Under the pieces are notes generated by a model that searched no databases, was not told the DNA's origin, and saw only the letters and a list, made by a program, of their open reading frames with translations. The translations under genes and the position numbers were made by a program. Shown here one piece after another: positions 31,870-40,893 of a DNA stretch of 64,000 bases; positions within the stretch are counted from its first letter, which is position 1, and each line of letters starts with the position of its first letter. The DNA is taken from contig DATLZZ010000010.1 in assembly GCA_035573715.1 (NCBI GenBank), positions 186,001 to 250,000 of the forward strand, read 5' to 3'. This DNA is from JACPRL01 sp035573715. GTDB taxonomy: Bacteria; Acidobacteriota; Terriglobia; Acidiferrales; 2-02-FULL-67-57.

Positions 31870-34005
31870 TCACGTGGTCGCTGTACGTTTGAGAGGCGGC
31901 GCAGAGGGCAACGTCACCAACTGATGGTGGCCGAAGGTCAGCACATCGGTCGGGCAGACGTGGATGCAGATGCCGCACCCGACGCAGCTCGAGTTCCACA
32001 TCCCGAAGCTCTCGCCCTTGACCGCGTGCCGCATCACGTCCACCCCCACTTCGCAGTAGCGCGTGCACAGGTTGCAGGTGATGCAGCGGTGCTTGTCGGC
32101 TGAAATCTGGAACTGGCTGCCTCTCGGCGCGCGCCGCAGCTTCCGCAGCCCCCACTCAATCGCGTTCATCCACCCCACTACCGGGCACCAGTAGCGGCAC
32201 CAGATTTTCCCGCCCATGAAGGCGTAGAGCGCCACCGGAATAATCGCGATGAGAAACAAATCCACCGTGTACTCGTAGACGCGGCTGAGAGTGATGCCGG
32301 CCAGCGCGAAGTCGCGCCCCGCCGCCCCCAGCACCGTCGCCACCGCCGCGAAGCCGGTGACGAAATAAATCTGCCGCTCCTTCCTCGTGTTCCCGACGCC
32401 TTTGGGCGAGTAGTGTCGCCACGAGTCGCCCAGTGTCTCGGCCAGCCCGCCGCAGCCGCACACCCAGGTGCAGTACTTCTTCCCGTGGAAGTAGACCGCC
32501 ACCGGCACGGCGATGAACACCAGCCCCAGGCTCCACCACCACCAGAACGGGCTCGCCTGGAAGTGCGGCAGCGTCACCGGATTGAACACCAGCGGCCAGG
32601 GATAGAGCAGCCCCCACGCCCGCCAGTCCTTCACGATGAACAGCGGCACCAGGAAAAAGAAAACCGTCTGGAAGAAAATCAGTGATGCCAGGCGCAGCGT
32701 TTGCTGGCCGCCGTAGCTTTCAAGGACGCGCCAGCGCGCCTTCTTCCAGCGCCGGATGGTGCGCACGCCGAAGGCCGCCACAACGACCGTGTAGATGAGC
32801 GGGTAGAGCGAGCCCAGGTCCCACTCGTTGCCCGGCAGCCCCAGCCACGCGGGCGCCGGAACCATCACCACACCCGGCATGAACTTTTTCAGCAGATAGA
32901 ACGCGCCCACCGCCACGATGCTCAGCAGGAACAGTCCGTAGCGCTTCCAATCCCAGTCGCGCTCGTAGGCGATGTGAATCTTGCGGAAGAAACCGATGGG
33001 CAGCTCGGTTTTGTCCACGCCCAGCAGCGCAAATACAAGATCGTTCTTCAGCCGCAACGCGGGCGCTTGCGGCGTTTCGACCACCACGGCGTCGCGCTCG
33101 ACCTGCTTCACCCGCGCCCCAGGCAAGTGGTTTACGCGCGCGGCTCTGAGCGCTTCGACGGCTTCCGGCTCCGCCTCGTTCAAGTCCGCGGTCTGATGCG
33201 CCAGCGTGACGCGGTTGGTTGCGGCGAGCGTCGCCGCCGCTTCCAGCGCTTCGTTGGTTGAGCCTACGACCAGCACGTCGCGGTCGCGCACCTGCGCCGG
33301 ATCGGGCCGCTCATAGAACACTTTGGGCTCGGCTTCGGCGCCGACCTCGAGCTTGAGCAGGTAGATGAGCTTGCCGATGCAGAGAATCACCCGGTCGCAA
33401 ATGTAGCTGCCCTTGTCGGTGACCACCCGGAACCTGTCGGTCTTCTGAATGTCGGTGACGGTTTCGCCCGACCGGACGTTGAGCGAGCGTTGCTGGAGCT
33501 GCTCCTGCCAGAGGTCGAGCAGGTCGCCGGTGCGCACGGGCGCGCGGGCCGAGGGTTCCTGCCACCACAGCTCTCCGCGGACGTCCGGGTCACCCGTCGA
33601 GGCATAGAACAGCGGCTTCGACTTCGCCCACCCGTGCAGCGTCGCAAACAGCCTCTTCTTCTCCAGCAGCAAGTAGAAAGGGCTGTCCGCCCGAGCGGAG
33701 CGAGGGGCTTGCCCCGAGCGCAGTCGAGGGGTCTGCTTTTCAAACTCCAGCGCCGCGCTCACGCCCGCCGGCCCGCCGCCGATGATGATGACGTGTGCGT
33801 CGCACGGCGGCTTGCATTTCAGATCCTGCGAGAGGATATGCCGCGCCACTTCCGCCCCGGCGTTGATGGCCGCCTTGATGTCCGGCGTGCCCGTAACGTC
33901 GCCCGCCAGGTACAGCCCCGGAATGGACGACTGCCGGTTCCCATCCAAGACAGGAAACCGCGGCCCCATGTCCCAGACGCTGCCCGGCTTGTTGAACCAG
34001 CTCAT
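31870..34005 (-). CDS. Flavoprotein-polyferredoxin fusion (YpdA-like FAD/NAD(P) module plus NosR-type membrane Fe-S module)
   Basis: 711 residues, ATG 34005. Residues 1-60 (SSIPGLYLAGDVTGTPDIKAAINAGAEVARHI) look like the C-terminal end of a thioredoxin-reductase-type flavoprotein. A fresh FAD site, HVIIIGGGPAGVSAALEFE, begins at ~71, with a second nucleotide site (RDVLVVGSTNEALEAAATLA) further on. Then come six or so membrane helices. The cysteine-rich module includes YCTWVCGCGGLAE, IWCRYWCPVVGWMNAIE and two ferredoxin sites: CITCNLCTRYCEVGVDVMRH and CVGCGICIHVCPTDVL. It likely moves electrons between NAD(P)H, FAD and membrane clusters; the partner is unknown. A short dispersed repeat (33685-33735) encodes RLRSGQAPRSARADSP in the FAD domain. 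Confidence 0.82.
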   Translation of the reverse strand: MSWFNKPGSVWDMGPRFPVLDGNRQSSIPGLYLAGDVTGTPDIKAAINAGAEVARHILSQDLKCKPPCDAHVIIIGGGPAGVSAALEFEKQTPRLRSGQAPRSARADSPFYLLLEKKRLFATLHGWAKSKPLFYASTGDPDVRGELWWQEPSARAPVRTGDLLDLWQEQLQQRSLNVRSGETVTDIQKTDRFRVVTDKGSYICDRVILCIGKLIYLLKLEVGAEAEPKVFYERPDPAQVRDRDVLVVGSTNEALEAAATLAATNRVTLAHQTADLNEAEPEAVEALRAARVNHLPGARVKQVERDAVVVETPQAPALRLKNDLVFALLGVDKTELPIGFFRKIHIAYERDWDWKRYGLFLLSIVAVGAFYLLKKFMPGVVMVPAPAWLGLPGNEWDLGSLYPLIYTVVVAAFGVRTIRRWKKARWRVLESYGGQQTLRLASLIFFQTVFFFLVPLFIVKDWRAWGLLYPWPLVFNPVTLPHFQASPFWWWWSLGLVFIAVPVAVYFHGKKYCTWVCGCGGLAETLGDSWRHYSPKGVGNTRKERQIYFVTGFAAVATVLGAAGRDFALAGITLSRVYEYTVDLFLIAIIPVALYAFMGGKIWCRYWCPVVGWMNAIEWGLRKLRRAPRGSQFQISADKHRCITCNLCTRYCEVGVDVMRHAVKGESFGMWNSSCVGCGICIHVCPTDVLTFGHHQLVTLPSAPPLKRTATT

Positions 34006-34149
34006 TGCCGCTCTACCCTACTTGAGATGGACTTCCCCTGCAAAAGATTCCGCGACCAGGCGCACCACGCACGCCCCCTGATTGGTCGCCGAGCTTGTGC
34101 CTTCGTTTCAGTGTTCGAGAGAAAATAAGGAGGAGAGTGGAAATAAGAC

Positions 34150-34192
34150 GGCGACGAATCCCCCGGTGGGGATTGGGAGAGGATTCGTCGCC
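34150..34192. repeat. Hairpin GGCGACGAATCC/GGATTCGTCGCC
   Basis: Perfect 12-bp arms enclosing a nested ATCCCC/GGGGAT hairpin, in the gap between the DUF4382-like lipoprotein gene and the flavoprotein fusion. Possible transcription terminator or mRNA hairpin. Confidence 0.6.
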
Positions 34193-34264
34193 GCTACAGA
34201 ACCCGGCAGGGTGTCCCGCCTAAAAATAGGACATATGAACCGCCGGGCAACCCGTTAGTTCTAG

Positions 34265-35779
34265 CTACGGCGTCGCCGCCGCGCAGGTGTTGAAGTCGAG
34301 CCGCGGGGCGTTCGCGGTCATGCCCGCCATCACCTCAATTGCCGCCGTGGTCTGAGTGTTGACGTTGCAGGTCACGGCCGGATCGAGGTCCGCCCTGACG
34401 AAGAAGTTCACCGGCGGCCCCGCCGGCGCCGTCGTACCCACCCGCGGATTGCTCGCCGGAACGAACAGCGTGTAGTTGCCGCAAATGGAGCCCATGGGGG
34501 CGTCCATCGGGCAGGTGTTCATTGCGTCGGTGGCTGCGGTCGAGTCGGATTCAATCATCTCGTCCGGCAGCGAGAAGGTCGGCACGATGACCTTGGTGGC
34601 CCCGCCCGGGCCCGTCACTTCCTGCAACGCAGCGAGTTGGAAGGAGACCGGCGAGAGCGTATTGGGCGACGTGGTCAGCACGCCGTCGATCTGCGCCGGC
34701 GTGCTCGGGTCGGCTTCCTTGATGAGCCCGATGTCGCCGATGGCCGTGCCCGGCATCACGCCGAAGATGACTGTGGCGTTGTAGGTTGCAGTCACCCCCG
34801 CATTCATGCTGGTGTCGGGGACGATTGCCGTCGCCACAATCGTGAACCCGCCCGTGGGCACCGGCTGTGGCACCGGGCAGATGGTGAAGTTTCCGCTGGC
34901 GTCGGTCATGATGGTTTCAATGATCTTCGGGTTCATAGGGTCGCTGGTGTCCTCGAGGAACACCTGAACAACCGCGCCCGAAGGCAGCGGCCCCGTCGCG
35001 CCCGTCATCGGGTCGGTGACTTCCACCACTTTTCCGGTGAGCGTGTCTGAGGTAGTGACTTCGCCGGCGCGCAGCGTCGGCTTCAGGCGGAACTGGCCAT
35101 TGCCCTGCTCCACGATCGAAAGGCAGGCGTTGAACATGATGTTGATGTCCGCCGTCTGATCGGCTTCCAGCATCAGTCCCCCGCCGGCAATCTGCCCGGG
35201 CGGAATCTTGATGCCGGTGTTGGCCTGGCTCGAGAGCTTCAGCTCCTTCTTGGGCCCGTTGTCGTCGTCCAACTGGACGCAGTTGAACACGTTGGTCAGC
35301 GGCGAGCAGTTGTTGGGACTGGGAACGGGGTTGCTGCCCGGCGCGCTGTTGGCCATCAGGTGAATCCGAATCTGCTGGTACTTGCCGGCCGGCAACGACG
35401 CCACCGAGCCCAGCGTGGAGAGAATGCACTCGGTGCTGCTGCCGCCCAGCAGGTCAATCTGCTTGGGCGCGCTGGTCAGATCCACCAGGTCAACCCAGCC
35501 CGTTGCGCTGCCGTCGGCCGTGCTGGACAGGTGGGCGCGCACCTTGGTGACCGTCACCCAGACGTGCGCGAACTGCCCGGCGGGCGGCTCGCAGATGGGC
35601 GGGTCGCTGATGGTCGTGGTGACGGTGCGGGTGAAGTTGCTCCCGCCGCCCCCGCTGGTGGTCGTCGAGTCCATCCCGCCCCCGCCGCAGCTCACCAGAA
35701 TCACCGACCCCACCACGGCTAGCACCAGGAGAAAAACAACTGGGATGAAGACTGGCTTGTTTAAGGGATTGCCCTTCAC
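34265..35779 (-). CDS. DUF4382-like putative lipoprotein
   Basis: 504 residues, ATG 35779. An N-terminal hydrophobic segment (PVFIPVVFLLVLAVVGSVILVSC) ends at a Cys followed by GGGG, a plausible but atypical lipobox. A Thr/Ser/Gly linker precedes a DUF4382-like beta domain (FAHVWVTVTKVRAHLSS ... SLPAGKYQQIRIHLMAN ... IKIPPGQIAGGGLMLEADQTADINIMFNACLSIVEQGNGQFRLKPTLRAGEV). Further Ig/CNA-B-like domains follow (SGAVVQVFLEDT ... DASGNFTICPVPQPVPTGGFTIVATA). An exported surface protein of unknown binding role. Confidence 0.72.
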   Translation of the reverse strand: MKGNPLNKPVFIPVVFLLVLAVVGSVILVSCGGGGMDSTTTSGGGGSNFTRTVTTTISDPPICEPPAGQFAHVWVTVTKVRAHLSSTADGSATGWVDLVDLTSAPKQIDLLGGSSTECILSTLGSVASLPAGKYQQIRIHLMANSAPGSNPVPSPNNCSPLTNVFNCVQLDDDNGPKKELKLSSQANTGIKIPPGQIAGGGLMLEADQTADINIMFNACLSIVEQGNGQFRLKPTLRAGEVTTSDTLTGKVVEVTDPMTGATGPLPSGAVVQVFLEDTSDPMNPKIIETIMTDASGNFTICPVPQPVPTGGFTIVATAIVPDTSMNAGVTATYNATVIFGVMPGTAIGDIGLIKEADPSTPAQIDGVLTTSPNTLSPVSFQLAALQEVTGPGGATKVIVPTFSLPDEMIESDSTAATDAMNTCPMDAPMGSICGNYTLFVPASNPRVGTTAPAGPPVNFFVRADLDPAVTCNVNTQTTAAIEVMAGMTANAPRLDFNTCAAATP

Positions 35780-35851
35780 GAGACACCTCCTGCTCTGAGT
35801 GATAGCCCCCCGGAAAATCCAGTCGGCACCTTTCGACCGGTGCCGCTCATT

Positions 35852-36493
35852 CTACCTGTTCCTCGGTTCAAAGGCCAGCGGACGGTCGAGCTCCAACTCG
35901 ATGCGCGTCTTCTTTTGCAGCACCAGCGGTTTGCTGCCGCTGCTGAGCGCGCCGACCAGCGCTCCCGCGCCAGCGCCGACACCCGCGCCGATGGCCGCCT
36001 CTTTTCCTCCGCCGGCGACCGCGCCAATAGCGGCGCCCGTGCCCGCGCCTACCCCGGCGCCGATGGCGGCGTTGCGCCCGCGGTTGCTGCCTTCAGCGCG
36101 GATCTCGCCTTCGTTGCTCACCTTCCTCTTCACGTTCTTCTCGCCGACCACGCCGACCACGGTGGCCACGATGGGCACTTTGTCCTTGCCGGTATCAATC
36201 GTTTCAAAGCGCAGCAGGAGGCGGCTCTTCTCGACGTGGGTCACACGCCCCTTGAGTTTGGCGCCGGCCTTGAGGTAGGCGCCGTTGCTGGCGTGGAGAG
36301 GCTCAATCGTGCGCGCTCCGAACTTCTTGCCCACTTTTGCTTTGCGCGCGTCGAGCTTGTCCTTCAGCTCCACCAGGAAGCGCGTGCCCGCCGGCACTTC
36401 CGTCAGCGACTCGTGCCCGGCGCGTACCGGCGCTGCCAGCAGGCTGAGGACGGCTACAAGTGCGGCGGCCAGCGTTCTCTTTGTCGTTCGCAT
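35852..36493 (-). CDS. Exported glycine-zipper protein
   Basis: 213 residues, ATG 36493. Signal peptide (LAAALVAVLSLLAAPVRA). A beta-rich TrbI-like part (LTEVPAGTRFLVELKDKLDARKAKVGKKFGART ... LKAGAKLKGRVTHVEKSRLLLRFETI) is followed by two near-identical glycine zippers (NAAIGAGVGAGTGAAIGAVAGGGKEAAIGAG...) and a terminal strand (LELDRPLAF). It is related to the proteins at 41002-41610 and to the N-terminal part of 57618-59531, so this genome has a small family. Likely envelope-associated. Confidence 0.78.
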   Translation of the reverse strand: MRTTKRTLAAALVAVLSLLAAPVRAGHESLTEVPAGTRFLVELKDKLDARKAKVGKKFGARTIEPLHASNGAYLKAGAKLKGRVTHVEKSRLLLRFETIDTGKDKVPIVATVVGVVGEKNVKRKVSNEGEIRAEGSNRGRNAAIGAGVGAGTGAAIGAVAGGGKEAAIGAGVGAGAGALVGALSSGSKPLVLQKKTRIELELDRPLAFEPRNR

Positions 36494-36511
36494 GAGAACC
36501 TCCCTTCGGCC

Positions 36512-36556
36512 TCTGACTTCCGGCGTCCCGACTCGAGTCGGGACGCCGGAGTCAGA
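36512..36556. repeat. 45-bp near-perfect palindrome without loop
   Basis: The arms TCTGACTTCCGGCGTCCCGACTC and its complement meet at CTCGAG, with a single extra T in the left arm. It sits between the coiled-coil gene and the glycine-zipper gene, both on the minus strand. REP-like or terminator-like. Confidence 0.75.
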
Positions 36557-36581
36557 CTTGGCTCACGAAAGTCCGGCCGGG

Positions 36582-37394
36582 TTACTGCTGCGGGCGCGCC
36601 CAGGCCAGTTGCTTGGGCGCCGCCACGTAACCGGCCACGCGGTTCTTGCTCACTTCGAACACCACCAGCTCGACCAACGCCCCCTTCTCGCCCGGATAGA
36701 ACTGGACCGGCTCAAAGATGGTTTTGTCCTTCTTCTCGACGGCCTTGTCATTCAGGAGGACCACCATTGTGAACTTCTGGCGCTTGGGGTCGACCTTGGT
36801 GACCTTGATGGACATCTCGCCGACGCGCGAGAACTGCTTGGACTTGGCGAGGTCGAACTCGAAGTAGTCCCGCTCGCCGCGCCGCTTGAGCTCGGCCAGG
36901 TCCTCACGGGTGGTGGCGATGAGCCCGCTCTGCACGCCGAGGTCGCCCACCGCACTTTGCAGCGTCCCTTTGACGCTTTCCAGGTCGCTGGAGACCGTGC
37001 TCAGGCTCGTCTGCTGCTGCTGGAGCTGCTCGGCCAACTGGGCGTCGGCCTTCTGCTGCTCCTCGCGCAGCTTGCGGGCCTGGGCGCGGGCCGCTTCGAG
37101 CTGCTTCTGGGTGATGCCAACCTTGTCGGCCGTGGCGCTGATTTCGGCGCGCACGTCGCCAAGGTTCCCCTCGAGCTGGTCGGCGCGCGCTTCCACGCTG
37201 CTCAACTGCTGATGCAGGCTCTCGCCTTGCGCCGCCAGCTCCTGGCGGAGCTGCGACTGCCCGTAGGCCACCCACACCAGTAGACCGGTCAGAACGAGCG
37301 ACCAGACAAACAGAATGACCGTGGCTCGAGATGGACTTAAGGAAGAAAAAGAAGAACTGCTAGCCGGGACACTCTCCCGATTGCTCTCTGTCAT
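36582..37394 (-). CDS. Membrane-anchored coiled-coil protein
   Basis: 270 residues, ATG 37394. A Ser-rich cytoplasmic N-terminus, one TM helix (ATVILFVWSLVLTGLLVWVAY, ~24-44), then a long coiled coil to about residue 150 (LRQELAAQGESLHQQLSSVEARADQLEGNLGDVRAEISATADKV ... QLEAARAQARKLREEQQKADAQLAEQLQQQQ). A C-terminal beta domain follows (YFEFDLAKSKQFSRVGEMSIKVTKVDPKRQKFTMVVLLND ... FEPVQFYP). It lies upstream of the glycine-zipper gene in the same direction. Possibly a periplasm-facing scaffold; family not recognised. Confidence 0.75.
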   Translation of the reverse strand: MTESNRESVPASSSSFSSLSPSRATVILFVWSLVLTGLLVWVAYGQSQLRQELAAQGESLHQQLSSVEARADQLEGNLGDVRAEISATADKVGITQKQLEAARAQARKLREEQQKADAQLAEQLQQQQTSLSTVSSDLESVKGTLQSAVGDLGVQSGLIATTREDLAELKRRGERDYFEFDLAKSKQFSRVGEMSIKVTKVDPKRQKFTMVVLLNDKAVEKKDKTIFEPVQFYPGEKGALVELVVFEVSKNRVAGYVAAPKQLAWARPQQ

Positions 37395-37515
37395 GCTTCA
37401 CCTCCGCTATGAATGTATGAACGATATAAAGCCGCTTCATAACCCCTTCTCGATGCCGGCCGCGGCGCGCGGGTTGCCAGCCGATTATGAACTTTGGGAG
37501 ATTGAAACCAGAAGT

Positions 37516-37580
37516 ACGGGCCCCGCCGGAGCGAACTGAGCCTGCCTGGGACCTGAGTTCGCTCCGGCTGACGGGCCCGT
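37516..37580. repeat. Long hairpin with ACGGGCCC and CCGGAGCGAACT arms
   Basis: Two stem segments (8 bp and 12 bp) pair across a GC-rich loop in the 291-bp gap between the MBL-PilZ gene and the coiled-coil gene. I see no gene in this gap. Confidence 0.6.
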
Positions 37581-37685
37581 TGCCCTTGCGCTCTGGATTG
37601 GGGAGGGCAACCCAAGAAGCCCTGCCATTGCCAAATCCTTCCCCGGCCCGCAGGAGGCGAACAGCCAACGCCACGGCCACTGGTT

Positions 37686-38906
37686 CTAGTGGCTGCCACC
37701 CGGCTTGTTCGCCGCAGGATGGCCGGGGAAATGAACCGCCACGCCGCGCCAGCCGCTGTCGAGCGTCGCCGGCTCGCTGCGCAGCACGTAGCCGCTCAGA
37801 CGCACCTCCACAGGATTCTTCTCGCCTCGTCCCTTGCCGAGCGCGCCGCCCGCGCCGTAGCCGTTGACCGGTAGCCGGACGGTGAGTTCGACGGGCTGCT
37901 GGGGCTCGTAGCGTGTTGGCGTCAGGAAGTAGGCGCCGTGGAAGCTGATGTTCTCCAGCTGCACCTGCTCCCGCAGGGCGCGGCCGTTGAGCCGCGTTTC
38001 GACCTCGACAGGCACCTGGGCGGCCATGCGCTGGCTCAGTCGGAGGCGGCGCGAGCCGACGCGTGTCTCGCCTCGCGCCACATCCATCACCATCCCTTCG
38101 GAAGCAGCCAGGGTGCGAGGGAATTCGCGTCGGGCCTGGCCGAGAATCTGGTCCACCTCGTCGTCCGTGCGCCAGTGGTCGTGGTGGAAAAGGACAAGCT
38201 GCCTGACCCCGGCCTTCTTCGCCAGCCGCACCGCATCCTGCCAGGTGCCGTGGCCGACGCCGCGCTTGGCGCCGCGCAGCTCGTCGGCGAAATACTGAGC
38301 GTCGCAAACCAGCACGTCGGCGTCCCGAGAAAGCGCCACCAAAGCGTCGTCGAATTCCGGCGCCCCGGGCTCGTGGTCGGTGGCGTAGACGATGGAGACG
38401 CCACCGCGATCGAGCCGGTAGGCCATCGAGCCGTCGGGATGGTTGAGCCGGCAGGTGCGGATGCGGGTGAGGCCGAGATAGTAGTCGGTCACCCACTCCA
38501 GTTCGCGCAGCGTGTAGGTGGCGTGGAGCTGGTCGAGCGGCTGCGGGAAAAACGGCGAGCGGAACAGGATGTCAAGCACGCCGCTGAGCGTGGCCGGCAC
38601 GCTCTTGCCCGAGAGCGGCGGCCCGAAGAATTGCAGCGTGGTGTTGGCGTAGTAGAGCGGCTCGAAGAACGGCAGACCCTGGATGTGATCCCAGTGGTAG
38701 TGGCTGAGCAGGACGTTGACGTTGAGGTCAGCGCTGCGCCGCCTGACCAGTTCGTGGCCGAGGTCGCGGGCGCCGGTGCCGACGTCGAGGATAAAAATCT
38801 GGTCGCCGGTGCTAACCTCAAGGCAGGGCGTGTGGCCCCCATACCGCCACGCCCAGGGCTCCGGCGACGGGACTGAACCGCGCACTCCCCAGAAAGTCAG
38901 TTGCAC
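37686..38906 (-). CDS. MBL-fold metallohydrolase with C-terminal PilZ-like domain
   Basis: 406 residues from GTG 38906, chosen because GGGAGG lies 8 bases upstream and the paralog at 43719 starts at the same residue; a longer frame adds an unlikely N-terminus. VQLTFWGVRGSVPSP, YGGHTPCLEV, ILDVGTGARDLG, the metal site LLSHYHWDHIQGLPFF, IVYATDHEPG, DADVLVCDAQYF, WQDAVRLAKKAGVRQLVLFHHDH: all MBL metal ligands appear present. After ~280 a PilZ-type region follows (RRLRLSQRMAAQVPVEVETRLNGRALREQVQLENISFHGAYFLTPTRYEPQQPVEL). A probable phosphodiesterase-like or nucleotide/ester hydrolase linked to c-di-GMP-type sensing. Confidence 0.85.
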   Translation of the reverse strand: MQLTFWGVRGSVPSPEPWAWRYGGHTPCLEVSTGDQIFILDVGTGARDLGHELVRRRSADLNVNVLLSHYHWDHIQGLPFFEPLYYANTTLQFFGPPLSGKSVPATLSGVLDILFRSPFFPQPLDQLHATYTLRELEWVTDYYLGLTRIRTCRLNHPDGSMAYRLDRGGVSIVYATDHEPGAPEFDDALVALSRDADVLVCDAQYFADELRGAKRGVGHGTWQDAVRLAKKAGVRQLVLFHHDHWRTDDEVDQILGQARREFPRTLAASEGMVMDVARGETRVGSRRLRLSQRMAAQVPVEVETRLNGRALREQVQLENISFHGAYFLTPTRYEPQQPVELTVRLPVNGYGAGGALGKGRGEKNPVEVRLSGYVLRSEPATLDSGWRGVAVHFPGHPAANKPGGSH

Positions 38907-39099
38907 GCTCTTGCCTCCCACGCGGGATGCTGCCACGTGCCCTCCGGCCTTTCTGTCGAACGTTCCCCCAGGCTGACTGCGCCCGCGCTGTCCCACAGGC
39001 GTGGAGGCGGGAAGAAACAGCCTAGCCCCGGCGAGACCGAAAAGTAACTGGTGAAGCGGCCAAACGAAGGACAGGGGGGATGCCTGTACCGCAGGGCAA

Positions 39100-39780
39100 T
39101 CAACGGCCAGTGCGGCCGGCGGCGCCCGGGCGCGACTGCCAGTAGAGCAGAATCAAATCGGTGCGGCGCTGCACGCCGAACTTGGCCAGCACGTTCGAGA
39201 CGTGGAACTTGACCGTGCGCTCTGAGAGCGTCAGCCGCTGGGCGATTTCTTTGTTTGACATGTTGGCCAGCAGCGCCTCCAGCACTTCCTGCTCGCGCGG
39301 GCTGACGTAGGCGGGGCCGAAACTCCACCGCCGCGGGCCGAGGCCTTCCAGAATCCAGTCGACGAACCGCGACAGCACCGGGCGCGGCACCCAGAACCCC
39401 CCGGCAGCGACGGCGCGCACCGCCTGCGCCAGTTGCGCCCGCGTCTGCGAGTACGGCACCAAGCCCTTGGCGCCCAAGCGCAGGAGGGGAAAACTGTTGG
39501 CCTCGGTGAACTTCTCGGCCACGAGCAGCACGCGAGCCTTGGGTGAGCGCGAAAGGATGTTCGCCACCAGAGCTTCGGCGCCCGGGCGGGAGTCGGCGGC
39601 GTCAATCAGATAGAGCCGCGCTGAGGGCACCCGCCGGCGGCGAAGGTCGGAAGCCAGCCCCGACTCCAGGCGCACGGCGCGCACCGCGAAGCCGGCATCC
39701 GCCAGCAGGCGCTGCAGCTCGCTAAGCACCAGCGGATGCGAAGACAGCAAGCACACTGTCAGCCGGCCGCGGCCCGCCAT
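39100..39780 (-). CDS. LuxR/NarL-family response regulator-like transcription factor
   Basis: 226 residues from ATG 39780; a GTG/ATG option 12 codons upstream is possible. N-terminal receiver-like fold (LTVCLLSSHPLVLSELQRLLADAGF ... LYLIDAADSRPGAEALVANILSR) has Asp in LYLIDAADS at the phosphorylation position, but the acidic pocket near the N-terminus (SSHP) is degenerate, so it may be phosphorylation-independent. The LuxR HTH at ~160-215 is clear: VSPREQEVLEALLANMSNKEIAQRLTLSERTVKFHVSNVLAKFGVQRRTDLI. No histidine kinase is adjacent. Confidence 0.87.
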   Translation of the reverse strand: MAGRGRLTVCLLSSHPLVLSELQRLLADAGFAVRAVRLESGLASDLRRRRVPSARLYLIDAADSRPGAEALVANILSRSPKARVLLVAEKFTEANSFPLLRLGAKGLVPYSQTRAQLAQAVRAVAAGGFWVPRPVLSRFVDWILEGLGPRRWSFGPAYVSPREQEVLEALLANMSNKEIAQRLTLSERTVKFHVSNVLAKFGVQRRTDLILLYWQSRPGAAGRTGR

Positions 39781-39827
39781 GCGTGGCACGCTACCCGAAT
39801 TGTTGCCGCCGGGCAATAGTCTGTTGG

Positions 39828-40244
39828 TCAGTAATTCTGCCAGACGCCGGGAGTGGCGAGCTCGAGCAGGTGGCCGTCGGGGTCGCGGAAGTACAGGCTA
39901 CGGCCGCCGAGCTCCCACTGCTTGCGCAGCTCGATGGCCAGCCCGTTCTGGCCCAGCCACCGCTCCCAGGCGTCGAAGTCTTCCGCCGCGATGGCGAAGG
40001 TGAGGTGGTCGGGGCCGGTGGTGTCAATCCCGCCGGGAAGAAAACCGCCTTCGTGCGAAACGCGCTCGATGGAAGCCCCCTGCTTGAACAGCAGCAGAAC
40101 TTGCTGGGGCGCCACTGCCAGCGCGTGCAGCCGCTCGGAGGAGGCGATGACTTCAAAGCCGAAGATGCGACAGTAGAACTCGACCGCGCGCTTTACGTCC
40201 TGCACGAACAGGGCGGTCTCGAGAATCCCCTTCACCGGCGGCAT
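39828..40244 (-). CDS. Glyoxalase/VOC-family protein
   Basis: 138 residues from ATG 40244. LETALFVQDVKRAVEFYCRIFGFEVI, DHLTFAIAAEDFDAWERWL and RSLYFRDPDGHLLELATPG make a two-module betaalphabetabetabeta VOC fold with metal-ligand-type residues (the E of FEVI, H of DHLTF, E of LLELA). Substrate unknown. Divergent from the methyltransferase gene with ~55 bp between the chosen starts; a GTG three codons upstream is an alternative start. Confidence 0.85.
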   Translation of the reverse strand: MPPVKGILETALFVQDVKRAVEFYCRIFGFEVIASSERLHALAVAPQQVLLLFKQGASIERVSHEGGFLPGGIDTTGPDHLTFAIAAEDFDAWERWLGQNGLAIELRKQWELGGRSLYFRDPDGHLLELATPGVWQNY

Positions 40245-40299
40245 GGCGTTCACTCCGCGGAGGAATTGTAGCAGGTTGCGCGTGCTATCATCGAAGGCC

Positions 40300-40893
40300 G
40301 TGCTGCTGAATCGGATTGAGTACGCGCTGGTGAACAACCCGCTGCGGGCGCTGGTGCAGCGGCGCTTCGAGGCGCGGCGGCTGCTGCGCCTGGGCGGAGC
40401 CTTGAGCGGCGGCGTGGCGCTGGAGATGGGCTGCGGCCGCGGAGTCGGCGTGAGCCTCATTCTCGATGACTTTGGCGCCGAGCGCGTGGATGCGTTCGAC
40501 CTCGACCCGCGCATGGTGGCGCTGGCTCGCAAGCGCCTCCACGCGCGCGCTGAGCATGTACGGCTCTGGGTGGGCGACGCGGCGCAGGTTCCCGTGCCGG
40601 ACGCCACCTACGACGCGGTCTTCGATTTCGCCATCATTCATCACGTGCCCGGGTGGCGGCGCGCGGTGGCCGAAGTCCATCGGGTGCTCAAGCCCGGCGG
40701 GCGCTTCTACGCCGAAGAAGTGCTGGAGAAGTTCACCACGCACCCGATGGCGCGGCGACTGCTCGACCACCCCGCGGACGGTCGGTTCGACTCGGCCACC
40801 TTTGCCCAGGCGCTGCGCGACGTTGGCTTGAGGCCCCTCGCCTCGGAAACGCTCTGGCAGTCCTTCGCCTGGTTCGTTGCGGTCAAAATCTAG
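40300..40893 (+). CDS. Class I SAM-dependent methyltransferase
   Basis: 197 residues from GTG 40300; an upstream ATG at 40243 would overlap the divergent glyoxalase start. Motif I is VALEMGCGRGVGVSLI, then VDAFDLDPRMVALARKRL, VRLWVGDAAQVPVPDATYDAVFDFAIIHHVPGWRRAVAEVHRVLKPGGRFYAEE, the typical Ubi-type methyltransferase fold. The target is unknown. A 14-bp-stem terminator follows the gene. Confidence 0.85.
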   Translation: MLLNRIEYALVNNPLRALVQRRFEARRLLRLGGALSGGVALEMGCGRGVGVSLILDDFGAERVDAFDLDPRMVALARKRLHARAEHVRLWVGDAAQVPVPDATYDAVFDFAIIHHVPGWRRAVAEVHRVLKPGGRFYAEEVLEKFTTHPMARRLLDHPADGRFDSATFAQALRDVGLRPLASETLWQSFAWFVAVKI

